From the NCBI RefSeq assembly GCF_052145335.1, contig NZ_JBKQOU010000091.1, forward strand, positions 49,540-113,539: DNA of 64,000 nucleotides, written 5' to 3'. The notes below the pieces were generated by a model, which was not told the DNA's origin, made no database searches, and worked only from the letters and a program-made list of their open reading frames with translations. Positions 1 through 9,035 of this stretch are shown here, piece after piece (the stretch's first letter is position 1; each line of letters starts with the position of its first letter). The position numbers and the translations under genes were made by a program. The stretch is from Rhodoblastus sp052145335 (GTDB lineage: Bacteria; Pseudomonadota; Alphaproteobacteria; Rhizobiales; Beijerinckiaceae).

Positions 1-308
1 AGGTTGCCCTGGGCGTCCAGCGCGACCAGATTGGTTTCGCCAAAGCTTTTCCCTGTGATGACGCCCATCCCGCTGTTCTTGAGCATGGTGACGTCGGCTA
101 TGCCAGGCTGGCCGATCACCAGGATCTGGGTATGGTCGGGGATGCGCGCGACCCGCGCCTTGTCGACCGAGACCTGCACCAGATCGACCGAAGCCGCCCA
201 AGCCCCGCCAGGTGCGAAAATGCCCCCGCAGGGCGTTCCGCCTGGCGCAGTCGCTCCGGCGATCGCCAGCCATAGGCCGATGGAAATCCTTGCCGCACGA
301 AGACGCAT
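1..308 (-). CDS. Pilus assembly protein N-terminal domain protein (3' end cut by the window edge)
   Basis: The reading frame starts at 308 and runs off the left edge; 102 codons are visible. A perfect AGGAGGG lies about five bases before the ATG. The first ~40 residues look like a signal peptide. After it comes a segment (DLVQVSVDKARVARIP, then VIGQPGIADVTML) typical of the N-terminal domain shared by secretin-associated pilus proteins and CpaC. CpaC itself has the same domain (GKSMIVELP, VGNPAIANAVV), so this is a small periplasmic relative. It is divergent from the Flp pilin genes, which supports a role in the same pilus. The missing C-terminus means its full length and any extra domain are unknown. 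Confidence 0.8.
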   Translation of the reverse strand, partial: MRLRAARISIGLWLAIAGATAPGGTPCGGIFAPGGAWAASVDLVQVSVDKARVARIPDHTQILVIGQPGIADVTMLKNSGMGVITGKSFGETNLVALDAQGN

Positions 309-641
309 GAAACCCTCCTGATGCTCCGATGGCGCCACCGCCTATGTTAGACAGCACATTGGTGAAGGATTGCTGAATTTAGAGTAAAATACCTGGATAT
401 CAGCGTATATTAAAAAACTAGATTACGTTACGTCATCATAAAACGGCATGATCAAAGCCTATCTAACCAACGTCTCAGTCAGCGATAGCTTGAACGTAAC
501 TTACCAACGTAAGGCATACCAAGGAGTTTTTAAATGACAACTTAACTATGCTGTAATAGATGCGATCTATCCTCTTCTTGCTCGACGTGCGCCCCTAGCG
601 CGTGCGGGCGTTGTCCCGCAAGCCCGCGTCCCAGGGAGCCA
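309..641. promoter_or_regulatory. Divergent control region between the pilus-domain gene and flp
   Basis: This 333-base stretch is much more AT-rich than its surroundings and separates two divergent pilus genes, so it should carry promoters for both. It holds no credible gene. At 521-545 there is a strong AAGGAG followed by ATG ACA ACT TAA, a three-codon reading frame. It may be a translated leader or the remains of a former start site. No -35/-10 pair could be assigned with confidence. Confidence 0.5.
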
Positions 642-644
642 ATG

Positions 645-809
645 ATGAAGTCGCTTTTCCTCCGTTTCACGCAGGACCAGTCCGGCGCCACCGCCATCGA
701 ATATGGCCTCATCGCCGCATTGATCGCTGTCGTCTGCATCGGCGTCCTGACCACCGTAGGCAGCAACCTGAACAACAAGTTCACCTCGATTTCCAGCGGC
801 CTGAACTAA
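645..809 (+). CDS. flp: Flp-type pilin, first copy
   Basis: The product is a 54-residue major pilin subunit of the tight-adherence pilus. A short leader ends in the DQSGATAIEYGLIAALI segment. This holds the conserved glutamate-tyrosine pair (E19, Y20) after the prepilin peptidase site and is followed by a hydrophobic helix. The C-terminus is NNKFTSISSGLN. I start at the second of two adjacent ATGs because AGGGAG is then six bases away; starting at 642 adds one Met. CpaA, encoded downstream, is the expected processing enzyme. A near-identical second copy begins 288 bases downstream. Confidence 0.93.
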   Translation: MKSLFLRFTQDQSGATAIEYGLIAALIAVVCIGVLTTVGSNLNNKFTSISSGLN

Positions 810-820
810 ATCGTCCGACG

Positions 821-845
821 CGGCGGCGCCGATAGGCGCCAGCCG
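821..845 (+). other. Strong stem-loop just downstream of the first flp gene
   Basis: GGCGCC (825-830), loop GATA, GGCGCC (835-840), extended outward by CGGC/GCCG with one bulged base. It begins 12 bases after the pilin stop and lacks a following T-run. A 3' mRNA-stabilising or partially terminating structure fits better than a classical terminator. Confidence 0.45.
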
Positions 846-1097
846 CGATCCAATGACCTTCCGTGCGCCGCGCCTCAGCGTTTAGTGAACATATCGGTTA
901 ATACTGTCTTAACTGACCAAAATTAGTAATATTACGCGCGTAATGCAAATATAAATAATGTATTTACCTTGCTTTTTTGATCGTAAATTGACGCATTTGC
1001 TTTAATAATAACGAAATTATCATCGGATATAGTCACTCCATCGCCGCTGGTTCCGAGCAAATTCCGGCGCCGAGTCAGATCCAACCTGGAGCCAACC

Positions 1098-1262
1098 ATG
1101 AAGTCGCTTTTTTTCCGTTTCTTCAACGACCAGTCCGGCGCCACCGCCATTGAATATGGCCTAATCGCCGCGCTCATCTCGGTCGTCGCCATCACCACCC
1201 TCACCGCCGTCGGCAGCAAGCTGAACAACAAGTTCACCTCGATCTCCAACGGCCTGAACTGA
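1098..1262 (+). CDS. flp: Flp-type pilin, second copy
   Basis: This is a 54-residue Flp pilin that differs from the first copy mainly in the hydrophobic helix (ISVVAITTLTAVGSK against IAVVCIGVLTTVGSN) and near the N-terminus (FFRFFND against FLRFTQD). It keeps the E-Y processing motif. CTGGAG precedes the ATG at about seven bases. The pair is clearly a tandem duplication. The AT-rich 288-base spacer between them could give the second copy its own promoter. A rho-independent terminator follows at 1325, separating the pilins from cpaA. Confidence 0.93.
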   Translation: MKSLFFRFFNDQSGATAIEYGLIAALISVVAITTLTAVGSKLNNKFTSISNGLN

Positions 1263-1324
1263 GGCGTTTTCCGAAAGGCCGCGGCCTTCGCAAAGGCGCC
1301 AAAAGCGGGCGTCACATAGCCGAG

Positions 1325-1353
1325 AGCCCCGGACTTCGTTCGGGGCTTTTTCT
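1325..1353 (+). terminator. Rho-independent terminator after flp copy 2
   Basis: AGCCCCG (1325-1331), nine-base loop, CGGGGCT (1341-1347), then a T-rich tail TTTTTCT. Probably limits read-through from the highly expressed pilin genes into cpaA. Confidence 0.8.
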
Positions 1354-1409
1354 CGAACCCTGGGGCGCGCCCGACGTGGGCGCGCCCCGACAACACGGCG
1401 GATCAGCCC

Positions 1410-1931
1410 ATGCCCGACGCGCCCATGTTCGATGCGCCCATGCTTTTGGTTTTTCCGTCCCTCATGGCCTATGCCGCCTTTTCCGATCTCTTCACCATGA
1501 CCATTTCGAACTGGATTTCGATCCTGCTCGTCATCGCCTTCGTCGGCGTTGGGTTGCTGGCGGGAATGCCGGTTTCGACGATCGGACTGCATCTGGCCTG
1601 CGGCTTCGGCGTGCTGGTCCTGACTTTCAGCCTGTTCTGCTTCGGCTGGATCGGCGGCGGCGACGCCAAGCTGGCGGCGACCACGGCGGTCTGGATGGGC
1701 GTCGAACATCTCGCCGAATATGGCATGGGCTCGGCGCTTGCGGGCGGCGCGCTCACCTTGGCCCTTTTGCAGTTTCGCCGCTGGCCGATGCCCGGCTGGG
1801 CGCGCACCCGGCTTTGGATCATGCGGCTGCACGACAAGGATGTTGGTGTGCCCTATGGCATCGCCCTGGCCGCCGCAGGCCTCGCCCTCTATCCCGAAAC
1901 GGGAGTCTTCGTCCGCGTCCTCGGCGGATGA
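1410..1931 (+). CDS. cpaA: CpaA/TadV-type prepilin peptidase (family A24)
   Basis: An inner-membrane aspartic protease of 173 residues that cleaves and usually N-methylates Flp prepilins. The two catalytic aspartates of the family are visible: D26 in AFSDLFTM and D85 in the signature GGGDAK. Four or more hydrophobic segments surround them. Only the short catalytic core is present, as in TadV/CpaA; the extra N-terminal domain of PilD-type enzymes is absent. Three in-frame ATGs lie in the first 11 codons (residues 1, 6 and 11) without a clear ribosome-binding site, so the exact start is uncertain. Confidence 0.9.
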   Translation: MPDAPMFDAPMLLVFPSLMAYAAFSDLFTMTISNWISILLVIAFVGVGLLAGMPVSTIGLHLACGFGVLVLTFSLFCFGWIGGGDAKLAATTAVWMGVEHLAEYGMGSALAGGALTLALLQFRRWPMPGWARTRLWIMRLHDKDVGVPYGIALAAAGLALYPETGVFVRVLGG

Positions 1932-2206
1932 GCTTCTGAAGAAAAAGCCCAAATAGCCGCTGTTTTTCGATATTTAAGCTTACGCTGCGGAACATCTGCC
2001 TCGCTACTTGAAGACAAGATTTAGTAACGCCTTTTTAATTTTGCCGAGCCTTCAAGACTACAGATTTATTATTATCATTTAATACGTACTATAACTGCCG
2101 TTACGTCAGCAACTTAAATGTTATATTAACTATAAGTTGACTTTTTACTGCCTAAATCCGGCTACTGCTCCTCCCGGGAGCGTCCTCGCGGATTGTCGAA
2201 TCGGTC

Positions 2207-3007
2207 ATGAAAAAATCGCGGCTCATTTTCCTGGCCTTTGTCATCGCCTGCGGCGGGGGCGCCACCTACCTCGTGCTCGACAGGCCGGAGCCGACGCCGC
2301 CGGCGGCCTTGGCGCCGACGCCCGTGAAGCAGGATCAGGTGCTGGTGGCGGCGCATGAACTGACCTTCGGCGTGGTGACCCAGCCGGGCGACTTCGCCTG
2401 GCAGGACTGGCCGAAGGAGTCGACCGTCCGGGGAATGGTCCGCAAATCCGATAATGCCGACGCCATCGAGGAAATGAAGGATTCCGTCGTTCGCGGCGCC
2501 TTTCTCGCCGGCGAGCCGATCCGCAAGGAAAAATTGTTCAAGGGCGCCAATTCCGGCTTTCTTTCGGCGATTCTGGCGCCGGGCTATCGCGCCGTCGCCA
2601 TCAATATCGAAGGCAGCGGCTCGACCACCGCCGGCAATTTCATCCTGCCCAACGACCGCGTCGACGTCATCCGCATCTACCGGGACGAGGACGCCGCCAA
2701 GACCGGCGGCGGCGACGCCTATGTCAGCGAGACCCTGATCACCAATGTTCGTGTGCTGGCCATCGGCCAGAACGCTCAGGACAAGGGTGGGCAGGCCTAT
2801 GTCACCGGCTCGACGGCGACGCTGGAACTCGATCCGCATCAGTCCGAAGCCGTGATTCTGGCGCAGCGCGTCGGGCAATTGTCGCTGGTTCTTCGTTCGA
2901 TGCAGGACGGCCGGGAGATCGCCCCGCTCAGCCCGGCGCAGGAAAGCCACGATGGCGCCGTCACCGTCGTGCGCGCCGGCGTCGCCACCCAATCGCGCGG
3001 CAAATGA
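2207..3007 (+). CDS. cpaB: Flp pilus assembly protein CpaB (RcpC)
   Basis: A 266-residue periplasmic protein anchored by an N-terminal hydrophobic segment (about residues 5-24). An SAF-like domain follows (VLVAAHELTFGVVTQPGDFAWQ) and then the RcpC/CpaB core with AVAINIEGSGSTTAGNFILPNDRVDVI, which is characteristic of the family. CpaB is thought to help the secretin complex in the outer membrane. It opens the main assembly operon after a 275-base AT-rich gap (1932-2206) that probably carries the operon promoter. Its stop codon overlaps the first possible start of cpaC. Confidence 0.93.
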   Translation: MKKSRLIFLAFVIACGGGATYLVLDRPEPTPPAALAPTPVKQDQVLVAAHELTFGVVTQPGDFAWQDWPKESTVRGMVRKSDNADAIEEMKDSVVRGAFLAGEPIRKEKLFKGANSGFLSAILAPGYRAVAINIEGSGSTTAGNFILPNDRVDVIRIYRDEDAAKTGGGDAYVSETLITNVRVLAIGQNAQDKGGQAYVTGSTATLELDPHQSEAVILAQRVGQLSLVLRSMQDGREIAPLSPAQESHDGAVTVVRAGVATQSRGK

Positions 3008-3030
3008 CCGGCCGCGCGCAGGAGCAAGGC

Positions 3031-4488
3031 ATGATGCACAGGACGCGTCCCAGGCTGCTCGCAGGATTGGTCGCATGGCTCGCCTTTGCGGCGCCGCTGG
3101 CGGAAAGCGCGCGCGCCGGCGACGGCGACCTTATCTCGCTGCAGGCCGGCGACGCCTCGCGCCGCATGACGATGGGCGTCGGCAAGTCGATGATCGTCGA
3201 ACTGCCCACCGACGCCGGCGAGATTTTCGTCGGCAATCCCGCCATCGCCAACGCCGTCGTCCGCTCGGCCCGAAAAATCTACATCATAGGCCAGTCGGCG
3301 GGTCAGACGACGATCTACGCCATGGACCGGCAGGGAAGGCGCATCGCCACCCTGGAACTATCGATCGGCCGCGACATCGGGCAATTGCAGAACATTCTCC
3401 AGACTGCCCTGCCCCATTCCCGAATTCTCGCGCGGACCGTCAACGATTCGATCATCCTGACCGGAGAAGTCGAGTCGCCGGGCGACATGCAGACCGCCCT
3501 CGACATCGCCAAAGGCTTCGCCGAAAGCGGAAAATCCGGCGTCGGCGGCGCCCCCGGGAGCGCTCCCGGCATGGTGGTCAACGCCATCACCATCAGGGGC
3601 CGCGACCAGGTGATGATCAAGGTCACCATCGCCGAAATCCAGCGCAGCATTTCCAAGCAGCTCGGCATCAGTTCCTCGACGCTGGCCGGCAACTGGGGCT
3701 CGTTCGCCCAGAACAATCCCTATTCGGTCAATGGCGGCCCGATGACCACCGGGGCGCTCAACACGCTGACCAAATTCGGCGGCCCTTCCATGCTCACCCA
3801 GACCCTGCAGGCCTTTGAGCGAAACGGCGTCGCGAGAACCCTCGCCGAGCCCACCGTCACCGCGGTTTCCGGCGAAAGCGCGCATTTTACCGTCGGCGGC
3901 GAAGTGCCGATATCCGGCGGCATGACCTGCGTCGGCGCCACCGGCTCGACCGGCTCCACCTGCAGCGCCGCCGTCACCTACAAGACCTATGGCGTGACGC
4001 TGAACTTCACCCCGGTCGTCCTCGCCTCGGGACGCATTTCGCTGCGGGTCGCCACCGAGGTCGCAGAAATCGATCCGAGCACTTCGGCCAATATCAATGG
4101 CGAGACCGTGCCCGGCTTTCGCACCCGGCGGCACGACACCACCGTCGAATTGCCCACCGGCGGCTCGATCGCCACCGCGGGCCTGATCCAGTCCATGTCC
4201 AACCAGGCGATCAACGGCACGCCGGGAGCGATGGACCTGCCGATCCTCGGCGCCCTGTTCCGCTCGCGCGACTACCAGCGGCAGGAGACCGAACTGATGA
4301 TCGTCGTCACGCCCTATATCGCCAAATCGGTTCCAGCCAGCGCGCTGGCGCGGCCCGACGAAAACTTCGCCGACGCCAGCGACCCTCAGGCCTGGCTGCT
4401 CGGCCGCGTCAACAAGCTCTATTCGACCGCCGACAATCCCCAAGCCTTCCGGCGTTTCAACGGCCGCGTCGGCTTCATCCATGACTGA
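3031..4488 (+). CDS. cpaC: Outer-membrane secretin CpaC (RcpA)
   Basis: A 485-residue secretin that forms the outer-membrane channel of the Flp pilus. In order: a signal peptide (MMHRTRP then a hydrophobic stretch ending ESARA), the pilus N-terminal domain, a BON-like region, and the secretin core with VPISGG and the closing LPILGALFRS motif. I place the start at 3031, where AGGAG is six bases upstream and a proper signal peptide begins. The ATG at 3004 overlaps the cpaB stop and would add nine residues in front of the signal sequence. cpaD follows after a short gap. Confidence 0.94.
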   Translation: MMHRTRPRLLAGLVAWLAFAAPLAESARAGDGDLISLQAGDASRRMTMGVGKSMIVELPTDAGEIFVGNPAIANAVVRSARKIYIIGQSAGQTTIYAMDRQGRRIATLELSIGRDIGQLQNILQTALPHSRILARTVNDSIILTGEVESPGDMQTALDIAKGFAESGKSGVGGAPGSAPGMVVNAITIRGRDQVMIKVTIAEIQRSISKQLGISSSTLAGNWGSFAQNNPYSVNGGPMTTGALNTLTKFGGPSMLTQTLQAFERNGVARTLAEPTVTAVSGESAHFTVGGEVPISGGMTCVGATGSTGSTCSAAVTYKTYGVTLNFTPVVLASGRISLRVATEVAEIDPSTSANINGETVPGFRTRRHDTTVELPTGGSIATAGLIQSMSNQAINGTPGAMDLPILGALFRSRDYQRQETELMIVVTPYIAKSVPASALARPDENFADASDPQAWLLGRVNKLYSTADNPQAFRRFNGRVGFIHD

Positions 4489-4501
4489 ACGGAAAGACCG
4501 C

Positions 4502-5245
4502 ATGTCGCAGCTTCGATCGGCGCCGAGACGTAACAGCAGCGCGCGAAAATGGCGGGTCATGCTCCTGCTGGCGCTGACCGCGCCCCTGGCCGCATGTGGC
4601 GGCGCCGACCGTATCGTCACCAGCTCCGTCGAGCCACGGGATGTGCGCGCTCTCCACCCGATCGAACTGACGCGCGGGCGCGTAAATCTCGATGTCATGG
4701 CGGAAACAAGAGGCGGCGAACTCGATCCGAGGACGCGGGCGCAGGTCCGCCAGTTCGCCGGCCAATACCGCGCCAACGGTTCCGGCGACATAGCAATCGC
4801 CCTGCCGCAGGGCGGCCCCGGCGAGGCGGAAGCCCGCGCCGCCCTGCCGGGACTGCGCCGGGCTCTCGTGGCGGGCGGCGCGCGCGGCTATGTGCTGGTC
4901 TCGACCTATCCGGTGGCCAATCCGTCGCTGGCCTCGCCGATCCGTTTCTCCTACGCCTCCGTCGTCGCCCAGATTCGCTCGCGCTGCGGCCAATGGCCGA
5001 CAGATCTCGCGTCGGGCTCGTCGGTCGACGGCTGGGAAAACAAGCCCTACTGGAATTTCGGCTGCGCCAGCCAGCAGATGCTCGCCGCCCAGACCGCCGA
5101 CCCGCGCGACCTCATCGGCCCCGCCGCCGACACGCCGGCGGATTCGCACATGCGCGGCCGCGCCATCGACGCCGTGCGCGCCGGCAAGGATCCCGGCACG
5201 GACTGGCTCGTTCAGAACAGCAATATCGGCGGCCTCGGGAACTGA
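4502..5245 (+). CDS. cpaD: Pilus assembly lipoprotein CpaD
   Basis: A 247-residue CpaD-family protein. A basic N-terminus leads into a hydrophobic stretch and the lipobox PLAAC, so the mature protein should be lipidated at Cys32 and attached to the outer membrane, where CpaD acts with the secretin. The conserved C-terminal part contains FGCASQQMLAAQTADPRDL. GGAAAG lies six bases before the 4502 ATG. An upstream in-frame ATG at 4481 overlaps cpaC and has no ribosome-binding site. The next gene, cpaE, starts two bases after the stop. Confidence 0.9.
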   Translation: MSQLRSAPRRNSSARKWRVMLLLALTAPLAACGGADRIVTSSVEPRDVRALHPIELTRGRVNLDVMAETRGGELDPRTRAQVRQFAGQYRANGSGDIAIALPQGGPGEAEARAALPGLRRALVAGGARGYVLVSTYPVANPSLASPIRFSYASVVAQIRSRCGQWPTDLASGSSVDGWENKPYWNFGCASQQMLAAQTADPRDLIGPAADTPADSHMRGRAIDAVRAGKDPGTDWLVQNSNIGGLGN

Positions 5246-5247
5246 CC

Positions 5248-6489
5248 ATGACCAGCCAAGCCAGACCATCGTCCACGGGGACCGCGCAGATCCCTCCTGC
5301 TCCGCGGATATCCCTGCAGGCCTTTTGCGAAACGCCGGAAATCGCGGCGCTGATCGGCGACGCGGCAAAGGACCGCCGCATGGAAAAGGCCCATGTCAAG
5401 GTCAACATGGGCGGCGCCCCTGCCGCCGTCGAAGCCTATCGCGCCGCGCCGACGCCCAATGTCATCGTCCTTGAATCCTCGGGCGCGCGCCGCGAATTGA
5501 TGGAACAGCTCGAAACTTTGGCCGAATATTGCGACAGCGGCACCAAGGTGATGGTGATCGGCCGGGTCAACGACATCACGCTCTACCGCGAACTGATTTC
5601 CCGCGGCGTCGGCGATTATCTCGTCCAGCCTTTCGCCATGATGGATTTCATCGCGGCCGTGTCGGCGCAATATCATCACGATTCTGCCGTTCCGCTCGGC
5701 CGCATCATCGCCGTCGCCGGCTGCAAGGGCGGAGTTGGCGCCTCCTGCGTGGCGCATAATCTCGCCTGGTCGATCGCGCGCGAACTGGACGCCTCGACCG
5801 TCATCGCCGATTTTGACCTGCCCTTCGGCACCGCCGGCCTCGACTTCAATCAGGACCCGCCGCAGGGAATAGCGGAAGCGGTGTTCGCGCCCGATCGGCT
5901 CGACGCCAATCTGCTTGACCGGCTGCTGTCGAAATGCAGCGACAAGCTGTCGATCCTCGCCGCGCCGGCGACGGTCGATCGCTGTTACGATCTGCACGAA
6001 AACGCCTTCGACGGCCTCCTCGACCTGTTGCGCGCCTCCACGCCCTACATCGTTCTCGACCTGCCCCATGTCTGGACCGCCTGGTCGCGGCGGATGCTGG
6101 CGGCCGCGGACGAAGCCGTGCTGGTCGCCTCGCCCGAGCTGGCGAGCCTGCGCAACGCCAAGAGCCTGCTCGACGTTCTCCGCGCCGCGCGCAGGAGCGA
6201 TCCCGCCCCCAGGCTGGTGCTCAACGGCGTCGGCTTGCCGAAACGGCCGGAGATCGCGGCCGCCGATTTCGCCAAGGCGGTCGAGGCCGAGCCGTGCGCC
6301 ATTATTGCTCACGACGCCCGGCTGTTCGGGACGGCGGCCAACAACGGCCAGATGATCGCCGAAATGGAAGACGGCGCCAAAACAGCGCAGGTTTTCAACG
6401 ATCTCGCGCGCCTCGTTACCGGACGCGGCGCAGTCAGGCGCGGATCGAAAGGCTTTCTCGAACCGTTGCTGGCGGCGTTCAGAGGATAA
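5248..6489 (+). CDS. cpaE: Pilus assembly ATPase CpaE (TadZ, ParA/MinD-like)
   Basis: A 413-residue protein with a receiver-like N-terminal half (VIVLESSG, KVMVIGRVND) lacking an obvious phospho-acceptor pattern, and a C-terminal MinD/ParA-type ATPase. The deviant Walker A is CKGGVGASC near residue 155, followed by VIADFDLPFGTAGLDF and the IVLDLPH Walker B. CpaE/TadZ proteins localise the pilus machine to the cell pole. The ATG is two bases after the cpaD stop, indicating one transcript. Confidence 0.93.
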   Translation: MTSQARPSSTGTAQIPPAPRISLQAFCETPEIAALIGDAAKDRRMEKAHVKVNMGGAPAAVEAYRAAPTPNVIVLESSGARRELMEQLETLAEYCDSGTKVMVIGRVNDITLYRELISRGVGDYLVQPFAMMDFIAAVSAQYHHDSAVPLGRIIAVAGCKGGVGASCVAHNLAWSIARELDASTVIADFDLPFGTAGLDFNQDPPQGIAEAVFAPDRLDANLLDRLLSKCSDKLSILAAPATVDRCYDLHENAFDGLLDLLRASTPYIVLDLPHVWTAWSRRMLAAADEAVLVASPELASLRNAKSLLDVLRAARRSDPAPRLVLNGVGLPKRPEIAAADFAKAVEAEPCAIIAHDARLFGTAANNGQMIAEMEDGAKTAQVFNDLARLVTGRGAVRRGSKGFLEPLLAAFRG

Positions 6490-6524
6490 TCGGGGCATCG
6501 GGAATCGGGAGGACGGGAACAACG

Positions 6525-7964
6525 ATGTTTGGAAAGCGCTCCGCCAGCAGCGCCCCCCCGCGCGCGCCGCAGGGACCGTCCGCCTCGCGCGTCGAGGCGA
6601 TCGCGGCTTCCGTTGCGCCGCAGGCTATCGTCATGCCGGCGGCGCCTTTGGCCGTGGCGGCGGCGCAGTCGGAAAAACGCCGTTCGGACGATTATTACCT
6701 CACCAAGAGCATGATTTTCGGCGCGCTGATCGAGGCCATCGACCTGTCGCAATTGTCGCGGCTCGACGCCGACAGCGCGCGCGAGGAAATCCGCGACATC
6801 GTCAATGAAATCATCCAGATCAAGAATGTCGTGCTGTCGATCGCCGAACAGGAGGATCTGCTCGACGACATCTGCAACGACGTGCTCGGCTATGGTCCGC
6901 TGGAGCCGCTGCTGGCGCGCGACGACATAGCCGACATCATGGTCAACGGCGCGACGCGCACCTTCATCGAAGTCGGCGGCAAGATCCAGCTGACCGGCGT
7001 GCGCTTCCGCGACAATACGCAATTGATGAACATCTGCCAGCGCATCGTCAGCCAGGTCGGCCGCCGCGTCGACGACGCCTCGCCGATCTGCGACGCCCGC
7101 CTGGCCGATGGCTCGCGCGTAAATGTCATCGCGCCGCCGCTGGCGATCGACGGTCCGGCGCTGACCATCCGCAAGTTCCGGAAAGACAAGCTGACCCTCG
7201 ACCAGCTGACGCGATTCGGCGCGATTTCGCCGGCGGGCGCGGAGATCCTGAAGGTCATCGGCCGGGTGCGCTGCAATGTGGTGATTTCCGGCGGCACCGG
7301 CTCCGGCAAGACCACCTTGCTGAACTGCTTGACCAATTACATCGATCTCGACGAGCGCGTCATCACCTGCGAAGACGCCGCCGAACTGCAATTGCAGCAG
7401 CCGCATGTGGTTCGCCTCGAAACGCGGCCGCCCAATCTCGAAGGCCAGGGCGCGATCACCATGCGCGATCTGGTCAGGAACTGCCTGCGCATGCGTCCCG
7501 AACGCATCATCGTCGGCGAAGTGCGCGGCGCGGAGGCCTTCGACCTGCTTCAGGCGATGAACACCGGCCACGACGGCTCGATGGGAACCTTGCACGCCAA
7601 TTCGCCGCGCGAGGCGCTCAGCCGCCTCGAATCGATGATCACCATGGGCGGTTTCACGCTGCCGTCGCGCACCATTCTCGAAATGATCGTTTCCTCGGTG
7701 GACGTAATCATTCAGGCGGCGCGCCTGCGCGACGGCTCGCGCCGCATCACCCACATCACCGAGGTGATGGGGCTGGAGGGCGACGTCGCGCTCACCCAGG
7801 ATCTTTTTCTTTATGACATCACCGGCGAGGACGCCAACGGCAGGCTGCTGGGGCGCCATCGCTCCACCGGAATCGGCCGTCCCCGCTTCTGGGACCGCGC
7901 CCGCTATTTCGGCGAGGAGGAACGTCTCGCCGCTGCGCTCGACGCGTCGGATATCGGCGAATGA
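6525..7964 (+). CDS. cpaF: Pilus assembly/retraction ATPase CpaF (TadA)
   Basis: A 479-residue type II/IV secretion ATPase that powers Flp pilus assembly in the cytoplasm. An Ala/Pro-rich N-terminal tail of about 50 residues precedes the conserved N-terminal domain (YGPLEPLL, DIMVNG). Walker A is SGGTGSGKTT with Lys262, followed by TCEDAAELQL, the Walker B region RIIVGEVRG, and the HDGSMGTLHAN histidine box. Length and motif order match TadA. It interacts with the TadB/TadC platform encoded immediately downstream. Confidence 0.96.
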   Translation: MFGKRSASSAPPRAPQGPSASRVEAIAASVAPQAIVMPAAPLAVAAAQSEKRRSDDYYLTKSMIFGALIEAIDLSQLSRLDADSAREEIRDIVNEIIQIKNVVLSIAEQEDLLDDICNDVLGYGPLEPLLARDDIADIMVNGATRTFIEVGGKIQLTGVRFRDNTQLMNICQRIVSQVGRRVDDASPICDARLADGSRVNVIAPPLAIDGPALTIRKFRKDKLTLDQLTRFGAISPAGAEILKVIGRVRCNVVISGGTGSGKTTLLNCLTNYIDLDERVITCEDAAELQLQQPHVVRLETRPPNLEGQGAITMRDLVRNCLRMRPERIIVGEVRGAEAFDLLQAMNTGHDGSMGTLHANSPREALSRLESMITMGGFTLPSRTILEMIVSSVDVIIQAARLRDGSRRITHITEVMGLEGDVALTQDLFLYDITGEDANGRLLGRHRSTGIGRPRFWDRARYFGEEERLAAALDASDIGE

Positions 7965-7979
7965 GGGGAAGGTATTACC

Positions 7980-8960
7980 ATGGACACACGCTCGATTCTG
8001 ATCGTCCTGCTCGCCGTCGCCGCCTGCGCCGGCGCGTTTTACGTCCTGATTTTTCCCTTCCTGACCGGCGAGGCGAAGGCGGAAAAGCGCCACGCCCATG
8101 TCGTCGCCAAGGGAACGGGGCGGCGCGGCGACCATCGCGCCGCCGACGCCGCCACCCGGCGCAAGCAGGTCTCGGAAAGCCTCAAGGAACTGGAGCAGCG
8201 CAACGCCGAAAAAAACAGGATCGGCATTGAAACGCGCATCGCCCGGGCGGGCCTGAACCTGACCAGGCTGAATTTTTTCCTTGCCGCCGGTTGCGCCGCG
8301 ACAGTGACGGCGCTGGCGCTGCTGGGCTTAAGCGGTAGTCCGCTGTTGGCTCTCGGCGGCCTGATCATCGGCGGCCTGGGCCTGCCCAATTTCGCGCTCG
8401 GCTTCCTGACGCGGCGTCGACTGAAGAAATTCGCGCAGGAATTTCCCAATTCCATCGACATCATCATTCGCGGCGTCAGGGCCGGCCTTCCGCTCGGAGA
8501 CTGCCTGCGCGTCATCGCCGCCGAAGCCGGCGAGCCGGTGCGCTCGGAATTTCGCCGGATCGTCGAGGCGCAGACACTCGGCCTGTCGGCCGCCGAGGCG
8601 GTCGAGCGGATGCCGCAGCGCATCCCGACCCCGGAAGCCAACTTCTTCGCCATTGTCGTCGCCATTCAGCAGAAGGCGGGCGGCAATCTCGCCGAGGCGC
8701 TGGCCAACCTTTCACGCGTGCTGCGCGAGCGCAAGAAGATGCGCGACAAGGTCAAGGCCATTTCCTCGGAGGCCAAGGCCTCGGCGATGATCATCGGCTC
8801 GCTGCCGATCGTGGTGGCGGCGCTGGTCTATCTCACCAGCCCCCATTACATCGAGCTTTTGTGGATCACCGACACGGGCCGCATCGTGCTCGGCGTCTGC
8901 GCCGTGGTGATGGGGATCGGCATCTTCATCATGCAGAAGATGATCGCCTTCGATATCTGA
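7980..8960 (+). CDS. tadB: Pilus inner-membrane platform protein TadB
   Basis: A 326-residue TadB family protein (type II secretion F domain). One N-terminal membrane segment (residues 5-27) is followed by a cytoplasmic linker and two hydrophobic segments. The T2SSF core follows (FPNSIDIIIRGVRAGLPLGDCL), with a paired C-terminal hydrophobic region. It forms the inner-membrane platform with TadC on which CpaF works. It starts 15 bases after the cpaF stop, with GGGAAGG upstream. Confidence 0.94.
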   Translation: MDTRSILIVLLAVAACAGAFYVLIFPFLTGEAKAEKRHAHVVAKGTGRRGDHRAADAATRRKQVSESLKELEQRNAEKNRIGIETRIARAGLNLTRLNFFLAAGCAATVTALALLGLSGSPLLALGGLIIGGLGLPNFALGFLTRRRLKKFAQEFPNSIDIIIRGVRAGLPLGDCLRVIAAEAGEPVRSEFRRIVEAQTLGLSAAEAVERMPQRIPTPEANFFAIVVAIQQKAGGNLAEALANLSRVLRERKKMRDKVKAISSEAKASAMIIGSLPIVVAALVYLTSPHYIELLWITDTGRIVLGVCAVVMGIGIFIMQKMIAFDI

Positions 8961-9035
8961 TCTTTTCTCGCGCAAGCTTGGCGACGCTTCGCTCCTGACC
9001 ATCCCCGTTGTCCATTGCCACGCAAGGCCGAAGCG

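Noticed and set aside
1263..1409. Extra pilin gene or fragment between flp copy 2 and cpaA
   Set aside because: Only a terminator and GC-rich spacer are present; no DQSG or IEYGL motif occurs.
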